This document shows, piece after piece, positions 1-10,044 of a stretch of 34,300 bases of DNA; position 1 is the first letter of the stretch, and each line of letters begins with the position of its first letter. Where the stretch lies: assembly GCF_014195535.1 (NCBI RefSeq), contig NZ_JACIBY010000030.1, positions 6,456 to 40,755 of the forward strand. The letters are read 5' to 3'. The notes under the pieces were generated by a model. That model searched no databases. It was not told the DNA's origin and saw only the letters and a program-made list of their open reading frames with translations. Source of the DNA: Runella defluvii (lineage in GTDB: Bacteria; Bacteroidota; Bacteroidia; Cytophagales; Spirosomataceae). The position numbers and the translations under genes were made by a program.

Positions 1-705
1 AGCATGTTTACAGGTTGTTCTTCATTCAATCAAGCATTGCCAAACACCTTCAACACATCGTCAGTGACCAATATGAATAGTATGTTTTACGGTTGTAGTT
101 CCTACAACAAAGCATTGCCAAGTGCCTTCAACACGTCGTCAGTAACGAATATGAGTGCCATGTTTACAGGTTGTTCTTCATTCAATCAAGCATTGCCAAA
201 CACCTTCAACACATCGTCAGTGACCAATATGAATAGTATGTTTTACGGTTGTAGTACCTACAACAAAGCATTGCCAACTAGCTTCAATACCTCAGCAGTA
301 ATCAGTATGCGAAGTATGTTCTCGGGTTGTTCGTCATTCAACCAAGTACTTCCTGAGACCTTTAACACGTCATCTGTAACGGACATGGGTTTGTTATTTT
401 ACGATTGTAGTACCTATAACAAGGCTTTACCAAGTTCCTTCAACACGTCGTCGGTGACCAATATGCGGGGTATGTTCTCGGGTTGTTCGTCATTCAACCA
501 AGTGCTTCCTGAGACCTTTAACACGTCATCTGTAACGAATATGAATTCCATGTTTTATAATTGTAGCGCCTATAACAAAGCCTTCCCCAACGCCTTCAAT
601 ACCCTAGCAGTGACCGATATGCGCTTTATGTTTTCAGGCGCTACCTCCTTCAATCAAAGTTTAGAAACGTGGGGGACAATGCTCAATCCCAACGTGAATT
701 TGAAT
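1..705 (+). repeat. BspA-like 78-bp tandem repeats in the first giant gene
   Basis: Units of 78 bp (26 residues) begin at 4, 82, 160, 238, 316, 394, 472, 550 and 628, each starting MFxGCSxxxx. Odd units carry SFNQ and even units mostly YNK, giving a 156-bp super-period. Bases 4-99 and 160-255 are identical, so one pair is a recent duplication. The array continues upstream of the window. The family is the DUF285/BspA-like leucine-rich repeat, common in surface proteins. Confidence 0.88.
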
Positions 706-3700
706 TACTTTTTAGACAACTGCGGGATGAATGCCACCAACTACGATGCCACACTAAGAGGGTTTAATGCGGGTGGTGTAACGGGGCGAAATATGTATGC
801 TGTTGGGCTAAAATACTGCGATGCGGAAGGGAATAGGGCTAGTTTAATTTCAACAAAAGGCTGGCAAATTTGGGGCGATGAAAATGCGGTTCCAACCAAA
901 CCATTCGTAGGGACAATCACACAACCTACTTGCTCGGTCACGACAGGATCGGTGCGCTTGAATAACTTACCATCGGAGGCTTGGACGATCAATCCAGGAG
1001 AGATTACTGGCTCAGGATATTCTGGAATTATATCGGGCTTAGGAACAGGAACTTATAATTTTACAGTAACCAGCGCGGCAGGCTGTATTTCAGCCGCCAC
1101 AAGCAATGTGATCATTGATGCTGCCCCTACTCCTCCATCGGCAGGCATCAGTTACCCAGGCACACCATTTTGCAAAACACTAACCACAGCAGCAGTCACA
1201 TTGACGGGCACGAGCGGTGGGGCCTACAGTTCAACGGCGGGCCTGTCGATTGATGCCACTACGGGAACAATTAATCCAAGTACTTCTACGGCAGGAGATT
1301 ATGTGGTTACTTATACAATTCCTGCATCAAGCAATTGTGCAGCGGTGAGTACTACGGCAAACGTGACCATTCTTCCAGCCATTACCTTTACTACCCCCAC
1401 CGTCACGCAGCCAAGCTGTAGCACGCCTACGGGAACGATTGTGGTCAATGCTACCCCGAGTGGTTCGCTCGAATATAGCATTGATAATGGCAATACGTGG
1501 CAAAGTAGTGCGACATTTAGCAACCTAGCAGCGGGTAATTATCGCTTAAAAGCCCGTTTTCAAGCCTTGACTAGCTGCGAAGCTACTTACGGAAGTAATC
1601 CAGTAATTCTTACTTCGCCCTTTACGGCCTCGACTACAACCGACACTTGGACGGGCTGCGTTTCAACCGATTGGGCGACGGCGGGCAACTGGCAAGATGG
1701 CTCCGTTCCTACCACTAGCGACGACGTGATGATTCCCAATACGACCAACAAACCTGTGATTATGGCAGGGACGGCGGCCGTTGCCAAGACGGTGGAGGTA
1801 GCCTCAAGTGCTAGTAGGCTAACGATAAATGCGTCGGGAAGTCTGACCATCAATGGTTCAAAAATCGATTCCGCTCCTTTCACTTTGGCTTTGATAGTGC
1901 GTGGTGGCACATTGGTCAACAACGGCTTGCTTGTTCTTGGTAATTTGTCCAGCGTTGGCGACGATGCGGTACTCAACGAGGGTACTTTTACCAATACAGG
2001 GGAAATTCGTATTGATCGCTTCTCGCGGGTTGGGTTTTATAATGAGGTTCTGAATTCTGTTAACAATTCGGGCAAAATCCTCATCGGTGCAAGCGCACCC
2101 GCGGGTGCGCTTGGGTTAGGCAGTGCGGGTACTTTTACCAACCAATCGGGTGGAGAAATCAACATTAGCCAAACCACATCAACCGCGCTGAGTAGTTCTG
2201 GTAATTTTACCAACAGTGGTAAAATCATCTTGGGCGCCAACGGGGCTGTGGGAAGTCGGGGTATTGATTTCAATCCATCAACTAATCTTGCCTTTTCAAA
2301 TAACAGTGGAGGGGAAATTATCATTGACGGAACTACCCAAAGCGCCATTGGTGTCTCTACTGGCACGTTCATCAATTCCTCCAAAATTACACTGGGGGCT
2401 ACTGGTAGTATCGGTTTTTTTGGGATTTTTAACAGCGGAGCCTTCAACAATAACGCGGGTGGAGAACTAAGCATCGACCGTTCTACGACAAGTAGTATTT
2501 TTAATTATGGCACCATAACCAATAATGCTAAAATAACCATTAATACCAATGCAGGGACCCCCTTTACAGGAATTAACAATCAAGGGAGTTTGACTAACTC
2601 AGCTTGTGCTACGCTAGTTGTGGCTGCTCCTATTAGCAATTCCAATACTTTGGCCAATTCGGGTTATTTTAAAGTGGCTACGTTAGCGTCACATACCAAT
2701 GGAAGCGCAGGTTTGGTTAATAATGGTATCATTGAGTATCCCATTGGGAATCCAATACCCAATGTAGTCAATAATGGAATAATTGCTGCACCTTTTTCGG
2801 GCTGTAGTCCAGCGTTGCAAATTGGGAGTAGCAATGTGTTGGGTATAGGCACAGCTTGGTATCAAGAAGCATCTTTAACAACGCCATCGGGGACGTATCA
2901 ATCAGCGTCCAACACCTTCAGCAGCACGCGCAGTTTTCCAGGGACGTACGTCAATTATTTTTCGGTAAACGATGCGGTCAATAGTTGTTCGTACGTGGCT
3001 TCAGTGAGTCAGACGCTGAGCGCACCGCCAACGATTACCACCAGTGCAAGTCCCGCTATTTGCATTGGAGCTAGCTCATTCACACTACCCTACTCAGCCA
3101 CTTCGGGCACCCCGACAACGTATTCGATTTCGGGGGCAGGCATCACTACGGTGAGTAATGCACCGTTGCCTGCCACGCCTATTGTGGTGAATCTGAGTGA
3201 GCCAGCGTCGGGGAGTTTAATAAACTACACGTTGACCGTGAGCAGTTCAAGCTCAGGTTGCACGTCAAATATAATAACGGGTAGTGTAACGGTAAACCCA
3301 CCTCCGAGTGCGATAATAAGTTATGGCGGAACACCTTACTGCAAAAGTGTGACATCCGCGGTAGTGACATTAACGGGTACGAGCGGTGGCACGTATAGCT
3401 CAACGTTGGGCTTGAGTATCGATGCCACTACGGGAACGATTAATCCAAGCACTTCGACCGCAGGGACATACACGGTGACCTATACAATAGCTGCGTCGGG
3501 CGGCTGCTCAGCGGTTACGGCGACAGCGAGTGTGACGATCACAACAAGCCCGAGTGCAACAATCGGCTACGGCGGAACGCCCTACTGCAAAAGTGTGACA
3601 TCTGCGTTGGTGACATTAATGGGTAGTGGCGGTGGAACGTTTAGTTCAACGTTGGGCTTGAGTATCGATGCCACTACAGGGACGATTAATCCAAGCACTT

Positions 3701-6700
3701 CAACGGCAGGAACTTACACGGTGACCTATACAATAGCTGCGTCTGGCGGCTGCTCGGAGGTTACGGCGACGACGAATGTGGTCATTACCGATGCTCCAAG
3801 TGCAACAATCAGCTACGGCGGAACGCCCTACTGCAAAAGTGTGACATCCGCGGCAGTGACCTTAACGGGCAGCGGTGGAACGTTCAGTTCAACGTCAGGT
3901 TTGAGTATTGACGCCAATACGGGAACAATTAATCCAAGCACTTCAACGGCAGGAACCTACACGGTGACGTACACAATTCCCGCGTCGGGCGGCTGCTCGG
4001 CGGTGAATGCGACGACGAATGTGGTCATTACCGAAGCTCCAAGTGCAACCATCAGCTACGGCGGAACGCCTTATTGCAAAAGTCTGACATCGGGGGCAGT
4101 GACCTTAACGGGTAGCGGTGGAACATTCAGTTCGACGTCAGGTTTGAGTATCGATGCCACTACGGGAACAATTAATCCAAGTACTTCAACGGCAGGAACA
4201 TACACGGTAACGTACACAATTCCCGCGTCGGGCGGTTGCTCGGAGGTGAATGCGACGACGAATGTGGTCATTACCGATGCTCCGAGTGCCACCATCAGCT
4301 ACGGCGGAACACCTTACTGCAAAAGTGTGACATCTGCGGCAGTGACCTTAACGGGCAGCGGCGGAACGTTCAGTTCAACGTCAGGTTTGAGTATCGATGC
4401 CAATACGGGCACGATTAATCCAAGCACTTCGACCGCAGGGACTTACACGGTAACGTACACAATTCCCGCGTCGGGCGGCTGTTCGGCGGTAAGTGCGACG
4501 ACGAATGTGGTCATTACCGATGCTCCAAGTGCAACCATCAGCTACGGCGGCACACCTTACTGCAAAAGTGTGACATCGGCGGCAGTGACCTTAACGGGTA
4601 GCGGTGGAACATTCAGTTCGACGTCAGGTTTGAGTATCGATGCCACTACGGGAACAATTAATCCAAGTACTTCAACGGCAGGAACATACACGGTAACGTA
4701 CACAATTCCCGCGTCGGGCGGTTGCTCGGAGGTGAATGCGACGACGAATGTGGTCATTACCGATGCTCCGAGTGCCACCATCAGCTACGGCGGAACGCCC
4801 TACTGCAAAAGTGTGACATCTGCGACAGTGACATTAACGGGCAGCGGCGGAACGTTCAGTTCAACGTCAGGTTTGAGTATCGATGCCAATACGGGCACGA
4901 TTAATCCAAGCACTTCGACCGCAGGGACTTACACGGTAACGTACACAATTCCCGCGTCGGGCGGCTGTTCGGCGGTAAGTGCGACGACGAATGTGGTCAT
5001 TACCGATGCTCCAAGTGCAACCATCAGCTACGGCGGCACACCTTACTGCAAAAGTGTGACATCGGCGGCAGTGACCTTAACGGGCAGCGGCGGGACGTTT
5101 AGTTCAACGTCAGGTTTGAGTATCGATGCCACTACGGGAACGATTAATCCAAGCACTTCGACCGCAGGAACTTACACGGTAACGTACACAATTCCCGCGT
5201 CGGGCGGCTGCTCAGCGGTTACGGCGACAGCGAGTGTGACGATCACAACAAGCCCGAGTGCAACAATCGGCTACGGCGGAACGCCCTACTGCAAAAGTGT
5301 GACATCGGCGGTAGTGACATTAATGGGTAGTGGCGGTGGAACGTTTAGTTCAACGTTGGGCTTGAGTATTGATGCCACTACGGGAACGATTAATCCAAGC
5401 ACTTCAACGGCTGGAACCTACACGGTGACGTACACAATTCTCGCGTCGGGCGGTTGCTCGGAGGTTACGGCGACTGCGAGTGTGACTATTACAACAAGCC
5501 CAAGTGCAATAATAAGTTATGGCGGAACACCTTATTGTAAAAGTGTGACATCTGCGGTAGTTACCTTAACGGGCAGCGGTGGAACATTCAGTTCAACGTC
5601 AGGTTTGAGTATCGATGCCACTACAGGGACGATTAATCCAAGCACTTCAACGGCAGGAACTTACACGGTGACCTATACAATAGCTGCGTCTGGCGGTTGC
5701 TCGGAGGTTACGGCGACGGCGAGTGTGACGATTACAACAAGCCCAAGTGCAATAATAAGTTATGGCGGAACGCCCTACTGCAAAAGTGTGACATCCGCGG
5801 CAGTGACATTAACGGGCAGCGGTGGAACGTTTAGTTCAACGTCAGGTTTGAGTATCGATGCCACTACGGGCACGATTAATCCAAGCACTTCAACGGCAGG
5901 GACATACACGGTAACGTACACAATTCCCGCGTCGGGCGGTTGCTCGGAGGTTACGGCGACAGCGAGTGTGGTGATCACAACAAGCCCAAGTGCAACAATA
6001 AGCTACGGTGGAACACCTTACTGCAAAAGTGTGACATCGGGGGCAGTGACCTTAACGGGCAGCGGCGGGACGTTTAGTTCAACGTCAGGTTTGAGTATCG
6101 ATGCCACTACGGGCACGATTAATCCAAGCACTTCAACGGCAGGGACATACACGGTAACGTACACAATTCCCGCGTCGGGCGGCTGCTCGGCGGTTATTGC
6201 GACAGCGAGTGTGACGATCACAACAAGCCCGAGTGCAACAATCAGCTACGGCGGAACGCCTTACTGCAAAAGTGTGACATCGGCGGTAGTGACCTTAACG
6301 GGCAGCGGCGGAACGTTCAGTTCTACGTCAGGTTTGAGTATCGATGCCAATACAGGGACAATTAATCCAAGCACTTCAACGGCAGGGACTTACACGGTGA
6401 CGTACACAATTCCCGCGTCTGGCGATTGCTCGGAGGTTACGGCGACTGCGAGTGTGACGATCACAACAAGCCCGAGTGCAATAATAAGTTATGGCGGAAC
6501 ACCTTACTGCAAAAGTGTGACATCTGCGGTAGTGACCTTAACGGGCAGCGGCGGAACGTTCAGTTCAACGTCAGGTTTGAGTATCGATGCCACTACGGGA
6601 ACGATTAATCCAAGCACTTCGACGGCAGGAACCTACACGGTAACGTACACAATTCCCGCGTCGGGCGGTTGCTCGGCGGTTATTGCGACGACGAATGTGG

Positions 6701-9700
6701 TCATTACCGAAGCTCCAAGTGCAACCATCAGCTACGGTGGAACGCCTTACTGCAAAAGTGTGACATCGGCGGCAGTGACCTTAACGGGTAGCGGTGGAAC
6801 GTTCAGTTCTACGTCAGGTTTGAGTATCGATGCCACTACGGGAACGATTAATCCAAGCACTTCGACCGCAGGAACTTACACGGTAACGTACACAATTCCC
6901 GCGTCGGGCGGCTGCTCAGCGGTTACGGCGACGGCGAGTGTGGTGATCACAACAAGCCCGAGTGCAATAATAAGCTACGGTGGAACACCTTATTGCAAAA
7001 GTGTGACGTCCGCGGCAGTGACATTAACGGGCAGCGGTGGAACGTTTAGTTCAACGTCAGGTTTGAGTATCGATGCCACTACGGGAACGATTAATCCAAG
7101 CACTTCAACGGCAGGGACATACACGGTAACGTACACAATTCCCGCGTCGGGCGGTTGCTCGGAGGTTACGGCGACAGCGAGTGTGGTGATCACAACAAGC
7201 CCAAGTGCAACAATAAGCTACGGTGGAACACCCTACTGCAAAAGTGTGACATCGGGGGCAGTGACCTTAACGGGCAGCGGCGGGACGTTTAGTTCAACGT
7301 CAGGTTTGAGTATCGATGCCACTACGGGCACGATTAATCCAAGCACTTCAACGGCAGGGACATACACGGTAACGTACACAATTCCCGCGTCGGGCGGCTG
7401 TTCGGCGGTTACGGCGACAGCGAGTGTGACGATTACAACAAGCCCGAGTGCAACAATAAGCTACGGTGGAACGCCCTACTGCAAAAGTGTGCTATCTGCG
7501 GCAGTGACATTAACGGGCAGCGGTGGAACGTTCAGTTCTACGTCAGGTTTGAGTATCGATGCCACTACGGGGACGATTAATCCAAGCACTTCGACTGCAG
7601 GGACCTACACGGTAACGTACACAATTCCCGCGTCGGGCGGCTGCTCGGCGGTTACGGCGACAGCGAGTGTGACGATCACAACAAGCCCGAGTGCAACAAT
7701 CAGCTACGGCGGAACGCCTTACTGCAAAAGTGTGACATCGGCGGTAGTGACCTTAACGGGCAGCGGCGGAACGTTCAGTTCTACGTCAGGTTTGAGTATC
7801 GATGCCACTACGGGAACGATTAATCCAAGCACTTCGACGGCAGGAACCTACACGGTAACGTACACAATTCCCGCGTCGGGCGGTTGTTCGGCGGTTACGG
7901 CGACTGCAGTCGTAGCTGTTCAAAGTAAACCAACGATTACACTTTTAGCTTTACAACAAACCTTGAACGAGGGCAACAACCCAGTTCTTTGCGACACCGA
8001 TGCGAATCCTGTGAACGGTTTACAGTTTGGGGTTTCGAGTTCGTGTGTTTCGGGAACCCCCGTTTGGCGAGTACAAGTAGGTACTGGCACATGGAGCAAC
8101 TGGTCGGCGACAGCCCCAGTTTCCCAATCGTCTAATAACCAATCCCACCGCTATCAAGCGGCTTGCGACGCCAATTGTGCTTCGACTTATTCGGGAGTCA
8201 TTGAATTGACAATTAATAACCGTGCCTCTGCTCCGCAAAACGTGTCATTGCTCGTGGATGGTGTAACAGTTGCCGTAGGCGAGACGAAGGAAGTGTGTAG
8301 TTTGGTGAATATGCCTCTTACATTTAACGCCAATTGCGCCACGGGTGAAGTGATACTTTATTCCGTTGACGGTGGTGAGTACAGCGCGGGCGTACCTGTT
8401 GGTTTGGTGGATAACCAATTTCACAATTACCGCGTACGTTGCCGTAAATCGGACGGAACACCATCTTGTGTGGAATCAGAATCGGGAGTAATGCGGTTAA
8501 AATTGGTGGTCATACCAGCAGCGCCGACGGTATCATTGTCATCGACAAGCAGTTGTAACTCATCGGCAAGTTTCAGCGGTCAATCGTCTTGCGGAAGTTT
8601 GCGCACGGTTTGGTACAATGCCACCACGAACGTTGCTTTGCCAAGTCTTCCCGCTACGGTACCAAGCCAAACGACCTCGTACTACGCTCGTTGTCAAACG
8701 GAAAATGGTTGCGTGAGTGAAAAAAGCAACGTAGTGACGTTTACCTTGACCCCAACGCAAGTTGCTCCCGTGATTACAGCCTCGCAAGAGATTGTTTGTA
8801 CAGGTACAACGGTGACGATTTCAGCCAACTGTCCCGCAGGAAGTCAGACGTTTTGGAACACGGGTGTCACTGCACCAAGTTTTGAGGTAGCGTTTAGCAA
8901 CGTAACGAAGCAAACGTATTGGGCAAAGTGTCTCTTCGACGGCGGTTGTCAGAGTTCGGAAAGTATTCGCAAGGATATTTATTGGAATGCGTTTGTGGTG
9001 ACGTTGATAAACATCGGCGAATCAAAATCGGCGGTGAAGCCAGCGAACGACAAGTCATTGTGGACAAGTCAATTCATCACCCGCGACGGTGGTCCAGAAT
9101 TGGAGCAAAGCACGCAAGTGAATCCGACGTTATTTTACGTAGAAAACGCGAACAAAATGGCACCACGTTATTGGACTATCAACGTAGAAGCCTGCGGATT
9201 AAGTACCGATGGTTCATTGACCTTTGACATGTTAGCGACGCCAGAAATGGGCGTAATTCGTTCCTTCAACACGCACGAGAACAACGCGCCGTATTTTATG
9301 TATGCCAACCGCGAAGGCTGGACAGAATTGTACGGACAAAACCATCCAGCCTACGGTTTTTACCAAGACAATGGATCGGGCGGTAACGTATATGACGCAG
9401 GGTTACCCAAAGGCTTGTACAAGTTAGGCATTCGTTACTGGGACCAGAAGGGCTGGGGCAGCATCTATCCTGCAACGCGTCAACCGCAAGGCAATGTGCT
9501 GGCGTATCAAGAATATTGGTTCAGAATCCAATCGAAAGATGGAGTAGGCGTGGGAGCAGCGAGGACAGCGGATAGCGAAGAGGCAAAAAACAAAGGGCAA
9601 GGGGCAAATGGCAAATGGCAAGGTTCGGATAACGGACAACCGATAACGGAGAACGGCGTCTTCGCCACCGTTCTCCCCAACCCTGTCACCAACATTCTCC

Positions 9701-9909
9701 GCCTTAAAATCCAAGAGAGCAAAGGGCAAGTGGTGCAAGCTGCGTTGACGGATGGAACAGGTCGGGAAGTTTTGTGTCGCCAATTTGTACCCGAAACCAA
9801 CACGCACCAAGAAGAGTTTGGGGTGAGTGAGTTGCCGACGGGGATTTACTTCTTGAAGGTGACGACCGCTGACCAGCAGGCGACGCTGAAGGTGGTGAAA
9901 GTGCAGTAG
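1..9909 (+). CDS. Giant T9SS-secreted surface protein, BspA-like and Ig-like repeats (5' partial)
   Basis: The frame is open from base 1, so the true start and signal peptide lie upstream; the ATG at 4 is inside a repeat. Order of domains: 26-residue BspA-like (DUF285) repeats with MFxGCSSFNQ and FNTSSVTNM motifs (1 to about 700); two SprB-like domains with TQPTCS/TQPSCS starts flanking a divergent Ig-like repeat (about 900-1620); a W-x-G...NW..G.VP domain leading into an N/G/S-rich beta-solenoid with NSGKI-type turns (about 1640-2800); an Ig-like stretch; 19 tandem Ig-like repeats of 81-82 residues (3304-7929); and a C-terminal module shared with the genes at 13059 and 22279 (7930-9909). The last 79 residues (9670-9906) match a T9SS type A sorting domain: PNPVTN, GREVL, LPTGIYFLKV, terminal KVVKVQ. 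The likely role is a cell-surface adhesin or matrix protein exported through T9SS; the ligand is unknown. A strong terminator follows. Domain and T9SS calls are firm, the adhesin role is inferred. Confidence 0.93.
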   Translation, partial: SMFTGCSSFNQALPNTFNTSSVTNMNSMFYGCSSYNKALPSAFNTSSVTNMSAMFTGCSSFNQALPNTFNTSSVTNMNSMFYGCSTYNKALPTSFNTSAVISMRSMFSGCSSFNQVLPETFNTSSVTDMGLLFYDCSTYNKALPSSFNTSSVTNMRGMFSGCSSFNQVLPETFNTSSVTNMNSMFYNCSAYNKAFPNAFNTLAVTDMRFMFSGATSFNQSLETWGTMLNPNVNLNYFLDNCGMNATNYDATLRGFNAGGVTGRNMYAVGLKYCDAEGNRASLISTKGWQIWGDENAVPTKPFVGTITQPTCSVTTGSVRLNNLPSEAWTINPGEITGSGYSGIISGLGTGTYNFTVTSAAGCISAATSNVIIDAAPTPPSAGISYPGTPFCKTLTTAAVTLTGTSGGAYSSTAGLSIDATTGTINPSTSTAGDYVVTYTIPASSNCAAVSTTANVTILPAITFTTPTVTQPSCSTPTGTIVVNATPSGSLEYSIDNGNTWQSSATFSNLAAGNYRLKARFQALTSCEATYGSNPVILTSPFTASTTTDTWTGCVSTDWATAGNWQDGSVPTTSDDVMIPNTTNKPVIMAGTAAVAKTVEVASSASRLTINASGSLTINGSKIDSAPFTLALIVRGGTLVNNGLLVLGNLSSVGDDAVLNEGTFTNTGEIRIDRFSRVGFYNEVLNSVNNSGKILIGASAPAGALGLGSAGTFTNQSGGEINISQTTSTALSSSGNFTNSGKIILGANGAVGSRGIDFNPSTNLAFSNNSGGEIIIDGTTQSAIGVSTGTFINSSKITLGATGSIGFFGIFNSGAFNNNAGGELSIDRSTTSSIFNYGTITNNAKITINTNAGTPFTGINNQGSLTNSACATLVVAAPISNSNTLANSGYFKVATLASHTNGSAGLVNNGIIEYPIGNPIPNVVNNGIIAAPFSGCSPALQIGSSNVLGIGTAWYQEASLTTPSGTYQSASNTFSSTRSFPGTYVNYFSVNDAVNSCSYVASVSQTLSAPPTITTSASPAICIGASSFTLPYSATSGTPTTYSISGAGITTVSNAPLPATPIVVNLSEPASGSLINYTLTVSSSSSGCTSNIITGSVTVNPPPSAIISYGGTPYCKSVTSAVVTLTGTSGGTYSSTLGLSIDATTGTINPSTSTAGTYTVTYTIAASGGCSAVTATASVTITTSPSATIGYGGTPYCKSVTSALVTLMGSGGGTFSSTLGLSIDATTGTINPSTSTAGTYTVTYTIAASGGCSEVTATTNVVITDAPSATISYGGTPYCKSVTSAAVTLTGSGGTFSSTSGLSIDANTGTINPSTSTAGTYTVTYTIPASGGCSAVNATTNVVITEAPSATISYGGTPYCKSLTSGAVTLTGSGGTFSSTSGLSIDATTGTINPSTSTAGTYTVTYTIPASGGCSEVNATTNVVITDAPSATISYGGTPYCKSVTSAAVTLTGSGGTFSSTSGLSIDANTGTINPSTSTAGTYTVTYTIPASGGCSAVSATTNVVITDAPSATISYGGTPYCKSVTSAAVTLTGSGGTFSSTSGLSIDATTGTINPSTSTAGTYTVTYTIPASGGCSEVNATTNVVITDAPSATISYGGTPYCKSVTSATVTLTGSGGTFSSTSGLSIDANTGTINPSTSTAGTYTVTYTIPASGGCSAVSATTNVVITDAPSATISYGGTPYCKSVTSAAVTLTGSGGTFSSTSGLSIDATTGTINPSTSTAGTYTVTYTIPASGGCSAVTATASVTITTSPSATIGYGGTPYCKSVTSAVVTLMGSGGGTFSSTLGLSIDATTGTINPSTSTAGTYTVTYTILASGGCSEVTATASVTITTSPSAIISYGGTPYCKSVTSAVVTLTGSGGTFSSTSGLSIDATTGTINPSTSTAGTYTVTYTIAASGGCSEVTATASVTITTSPSAIISYGGTPYCKSVTSAAVTLTGSGGTFSSTSGLSIDATTGTINPSTSTAGTYTVTYTIPASGGCSEVTATASVVITTSPSATISYGGTPYCKSVTSGAVTLTGSGGTFSSTSGLSIDATTGTINPSTSTAGTYTVTYTIPASGGCSAVIATASVTITTSPSATISYGGTPYCKSVTSAVVTLTGSGGTFSSTSGLSIDANTGTINPSTSTAGTYTVTYTIPASGDCSEVTATASVTITTSPSAIISYGGTPYCKSVTSAVVTLTGSGGTFSSTSGLSIDATTGTINPSTSTAGTYTVTYTIPASGGCSAVIATTNVVITEAPSATISYGGTPYCKSVTSAAVTLTGSGGTFSSTSGLSIDATTGTINPSTSTAGTYTVTYTIPASGGCSAVTATASVVITTSPSAIISYGGTPYCKSVTSAAVTLTGSGGTFSSTSGLSIDATTGTINPSTSTAGTYTVTYTIPASGGCSEVTATASVVITTSPSATISYGGTPYCKSVTSGAVTLTGSGGTFSSTSGLSIDATTGTINPSTSTAGTYTVTYTIPASGGCSAVTATASVTITTSPSATISYGGTPYCKSVLSAAVTLTGSGGTFSSTSGLSIDATTGTINPSTSTAGTYTVTYTIPASGGCSAVTATASVTITTSPSATISYGGTPYCKSVTSAVVTLTGSGGTFSSTSGLSIDATTGTINPSTSTAGTYTVTYTIPASGGCSAVTATAVVAVQSKPTITLLALQQTLNEGNNPVLCDTDANPVNGLQFGVSSSCVSGTPVWRVQVGTGTWSNWSATAPVSQSSNNQSHRYQAACDANCASTYSGVIELTINNRASAPQNVSLLVDGVTVAVGETKEVCSLVNMPLTFNANCATGEVILYSVDGGEYSAGVPVGLVDNQFHNYRVRCRKSDGTPSCVESESGVMRLKLVVIPAAPTVSLSSTSSCNSSASFSGQSSCGSLRTVWYNATTNVALPSLPATVPSQTTSYYARCQTENGCVSEKSNVVTFTLTPTQVAPVITASQEIVCTGTTVTISANCPAGSQTFWNTGVTAPSFEVAFSNVTKQTYWAKCLFDGGCQSSESIRKDIYWNAFVVTLINIGESKSAVKPANDKSLWTSQFITRDGGPELEQSTQVNPTLFYVENANKMAPRYWTINVEACGLSTDGSLTFDMLATPEMGVIRSFNTHENNAPYFMYANREGWTELYGQNHPAYGFYQDNGSGGNVYDAGLPKGLYKLGIRYWDQKGWGSIYPATRQPQGNVLAYQEYWFRIQSKDGVGVGAARTADSEEAKNKGQGANGKWQGSDNGQPITENGVFATVLPNPVTNILRLKIQESKGQVVQAALTDGTGREVLCRQFVPETNTHQEEFGVSELPTGIYFLKVTTADQQATLKVVKVQ
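3304..7929 (+). repeat. Array of 19 Ig-like repeats of 243/246 bp
   Basis: Units start at 3304, 3550, 3796, 4039, 4282, 4525, 4768, 5011, 5254, 5500, 5743, 5986, 6229, 6472, 6715, 6958, 7201, 7444 and 7687. Sixteen are 243 bp and three (3304, 3550, 5254) are 246 bp, from one extra codon in the TGSGG region. Each unit encodes PSAxISYGGTPYCKS, then GLSIDATTGTINPSTSTAG, then YTVTYTIxASGGCS, with two Cys per unit. A diverged single copy lies near 1135-1380. Higher-order copies are visible: 4039-4524 resembles 4525-5010, and 5743-7 kb material recurs five units later (5743-6228 versus 6958-7443). Confidence 0.93.
7930..9909 (+). repeat. Shared C-terminal module, copy 1
   Basis: This is a block of about 660 codons, starting KPTITLLALQQTLNEGN and ending in the T9SS sorting domain. 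It is closely similar to 18318-20315 and 30403-32379. Recognisable landmarks are WRVQVGTGxWSNWSATAPVS, SVDGGEYSAGVPVGL, FWNTGVTAPSFEV, FITRDGGPELEQ and LGIRYWDQKGWGSIYP. The segment from the FITRDGG landmark to the linker looks like a separate folded domain, and the part before it is Ig-like and rich in paired Cys. It acts as a common chassis for three different N-terminal heads. Confidence 0.9.
9575..9658 (+). repeat. Heptanucleotide tandem repeat before the sorting domain, copy 1
   Basis: Twelve consecutive 7-bp units can be read here: GCGAAGA, GGCAAAA, AACAAAG, GGCAAGG, GGCAAAT twice, GGCAAGG, TTCGGAT, AACGGAC, AACCGAT, AACGGAG, AACGGCG. They encode a hydrophilic G/Q/N/K linker between the chassis and the T9SS sorting domain. 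The total of 84 bp keeps the frame. Units are degenerate, and the longest perfect run is two units. Confidence 0.8.
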
Positions 9910-9925
9910 TGTCTTACTTTTAGAT

Positions 9926-9969
9926 AAAAATGAGCTACTTGGGGTTATTCTCAAGTAGCTCATTTTTTT
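9926..9969 (+). terminator. Rho-independent terminator after the first giant gene
   Basis: A perfect 16-bp stem (9926-9941 with 9952-9967) encloses a 10-nt loop and runs into a T7 tract (9963-9969). It begins 17 bases after the stop codon at 9907-9909. The A-rich left arm and T-rich right arm could also allow some termination on the opposite strand. Confidence 0.92.
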
Positions 9970-9991
9970 AGTATAGATAGCCAACAATAAT

Positions 9992-9999
9992 TATCTTTG
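9992..9999 (+). promoter_or_regulatory. Bacteroidota-type -7 box (TATCTTTG) for the hybrid kinase gene
   Basis: TATCTTTG is an exact match to the Bacteroidota -7 consensus TAnnTTTG. It lies just after the terminator and 45 bases before the preferred ATG at 10045. Transcription would start near 10005, so a TTG start at 9997 would lie inside the promoter. No clear -33 TTTG is visible at the usual spacing, which lowers the confidence. Confidence 0.55.
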
Positions 10000-10044
10000 C
10001 TACTGATGATTGGTTGTTTGATTTTACCAAGTGATGCTTTCCAT

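Noticed and set aside
3304-7929. CRISPR-like regular array
   Set aside because: The whole 243-bp unit is repeated and codes for an Ig-like domain in frame; there are no short repeats with unique spacers and no cas genes.
9424-9987. Antisense frame of 187 codons across the end of the first giant gene
   Set aside because: Its C/P/F-rich repeats are just the complement of the heptamer tract, and it overlaps the terminator; no domain is recognisable.
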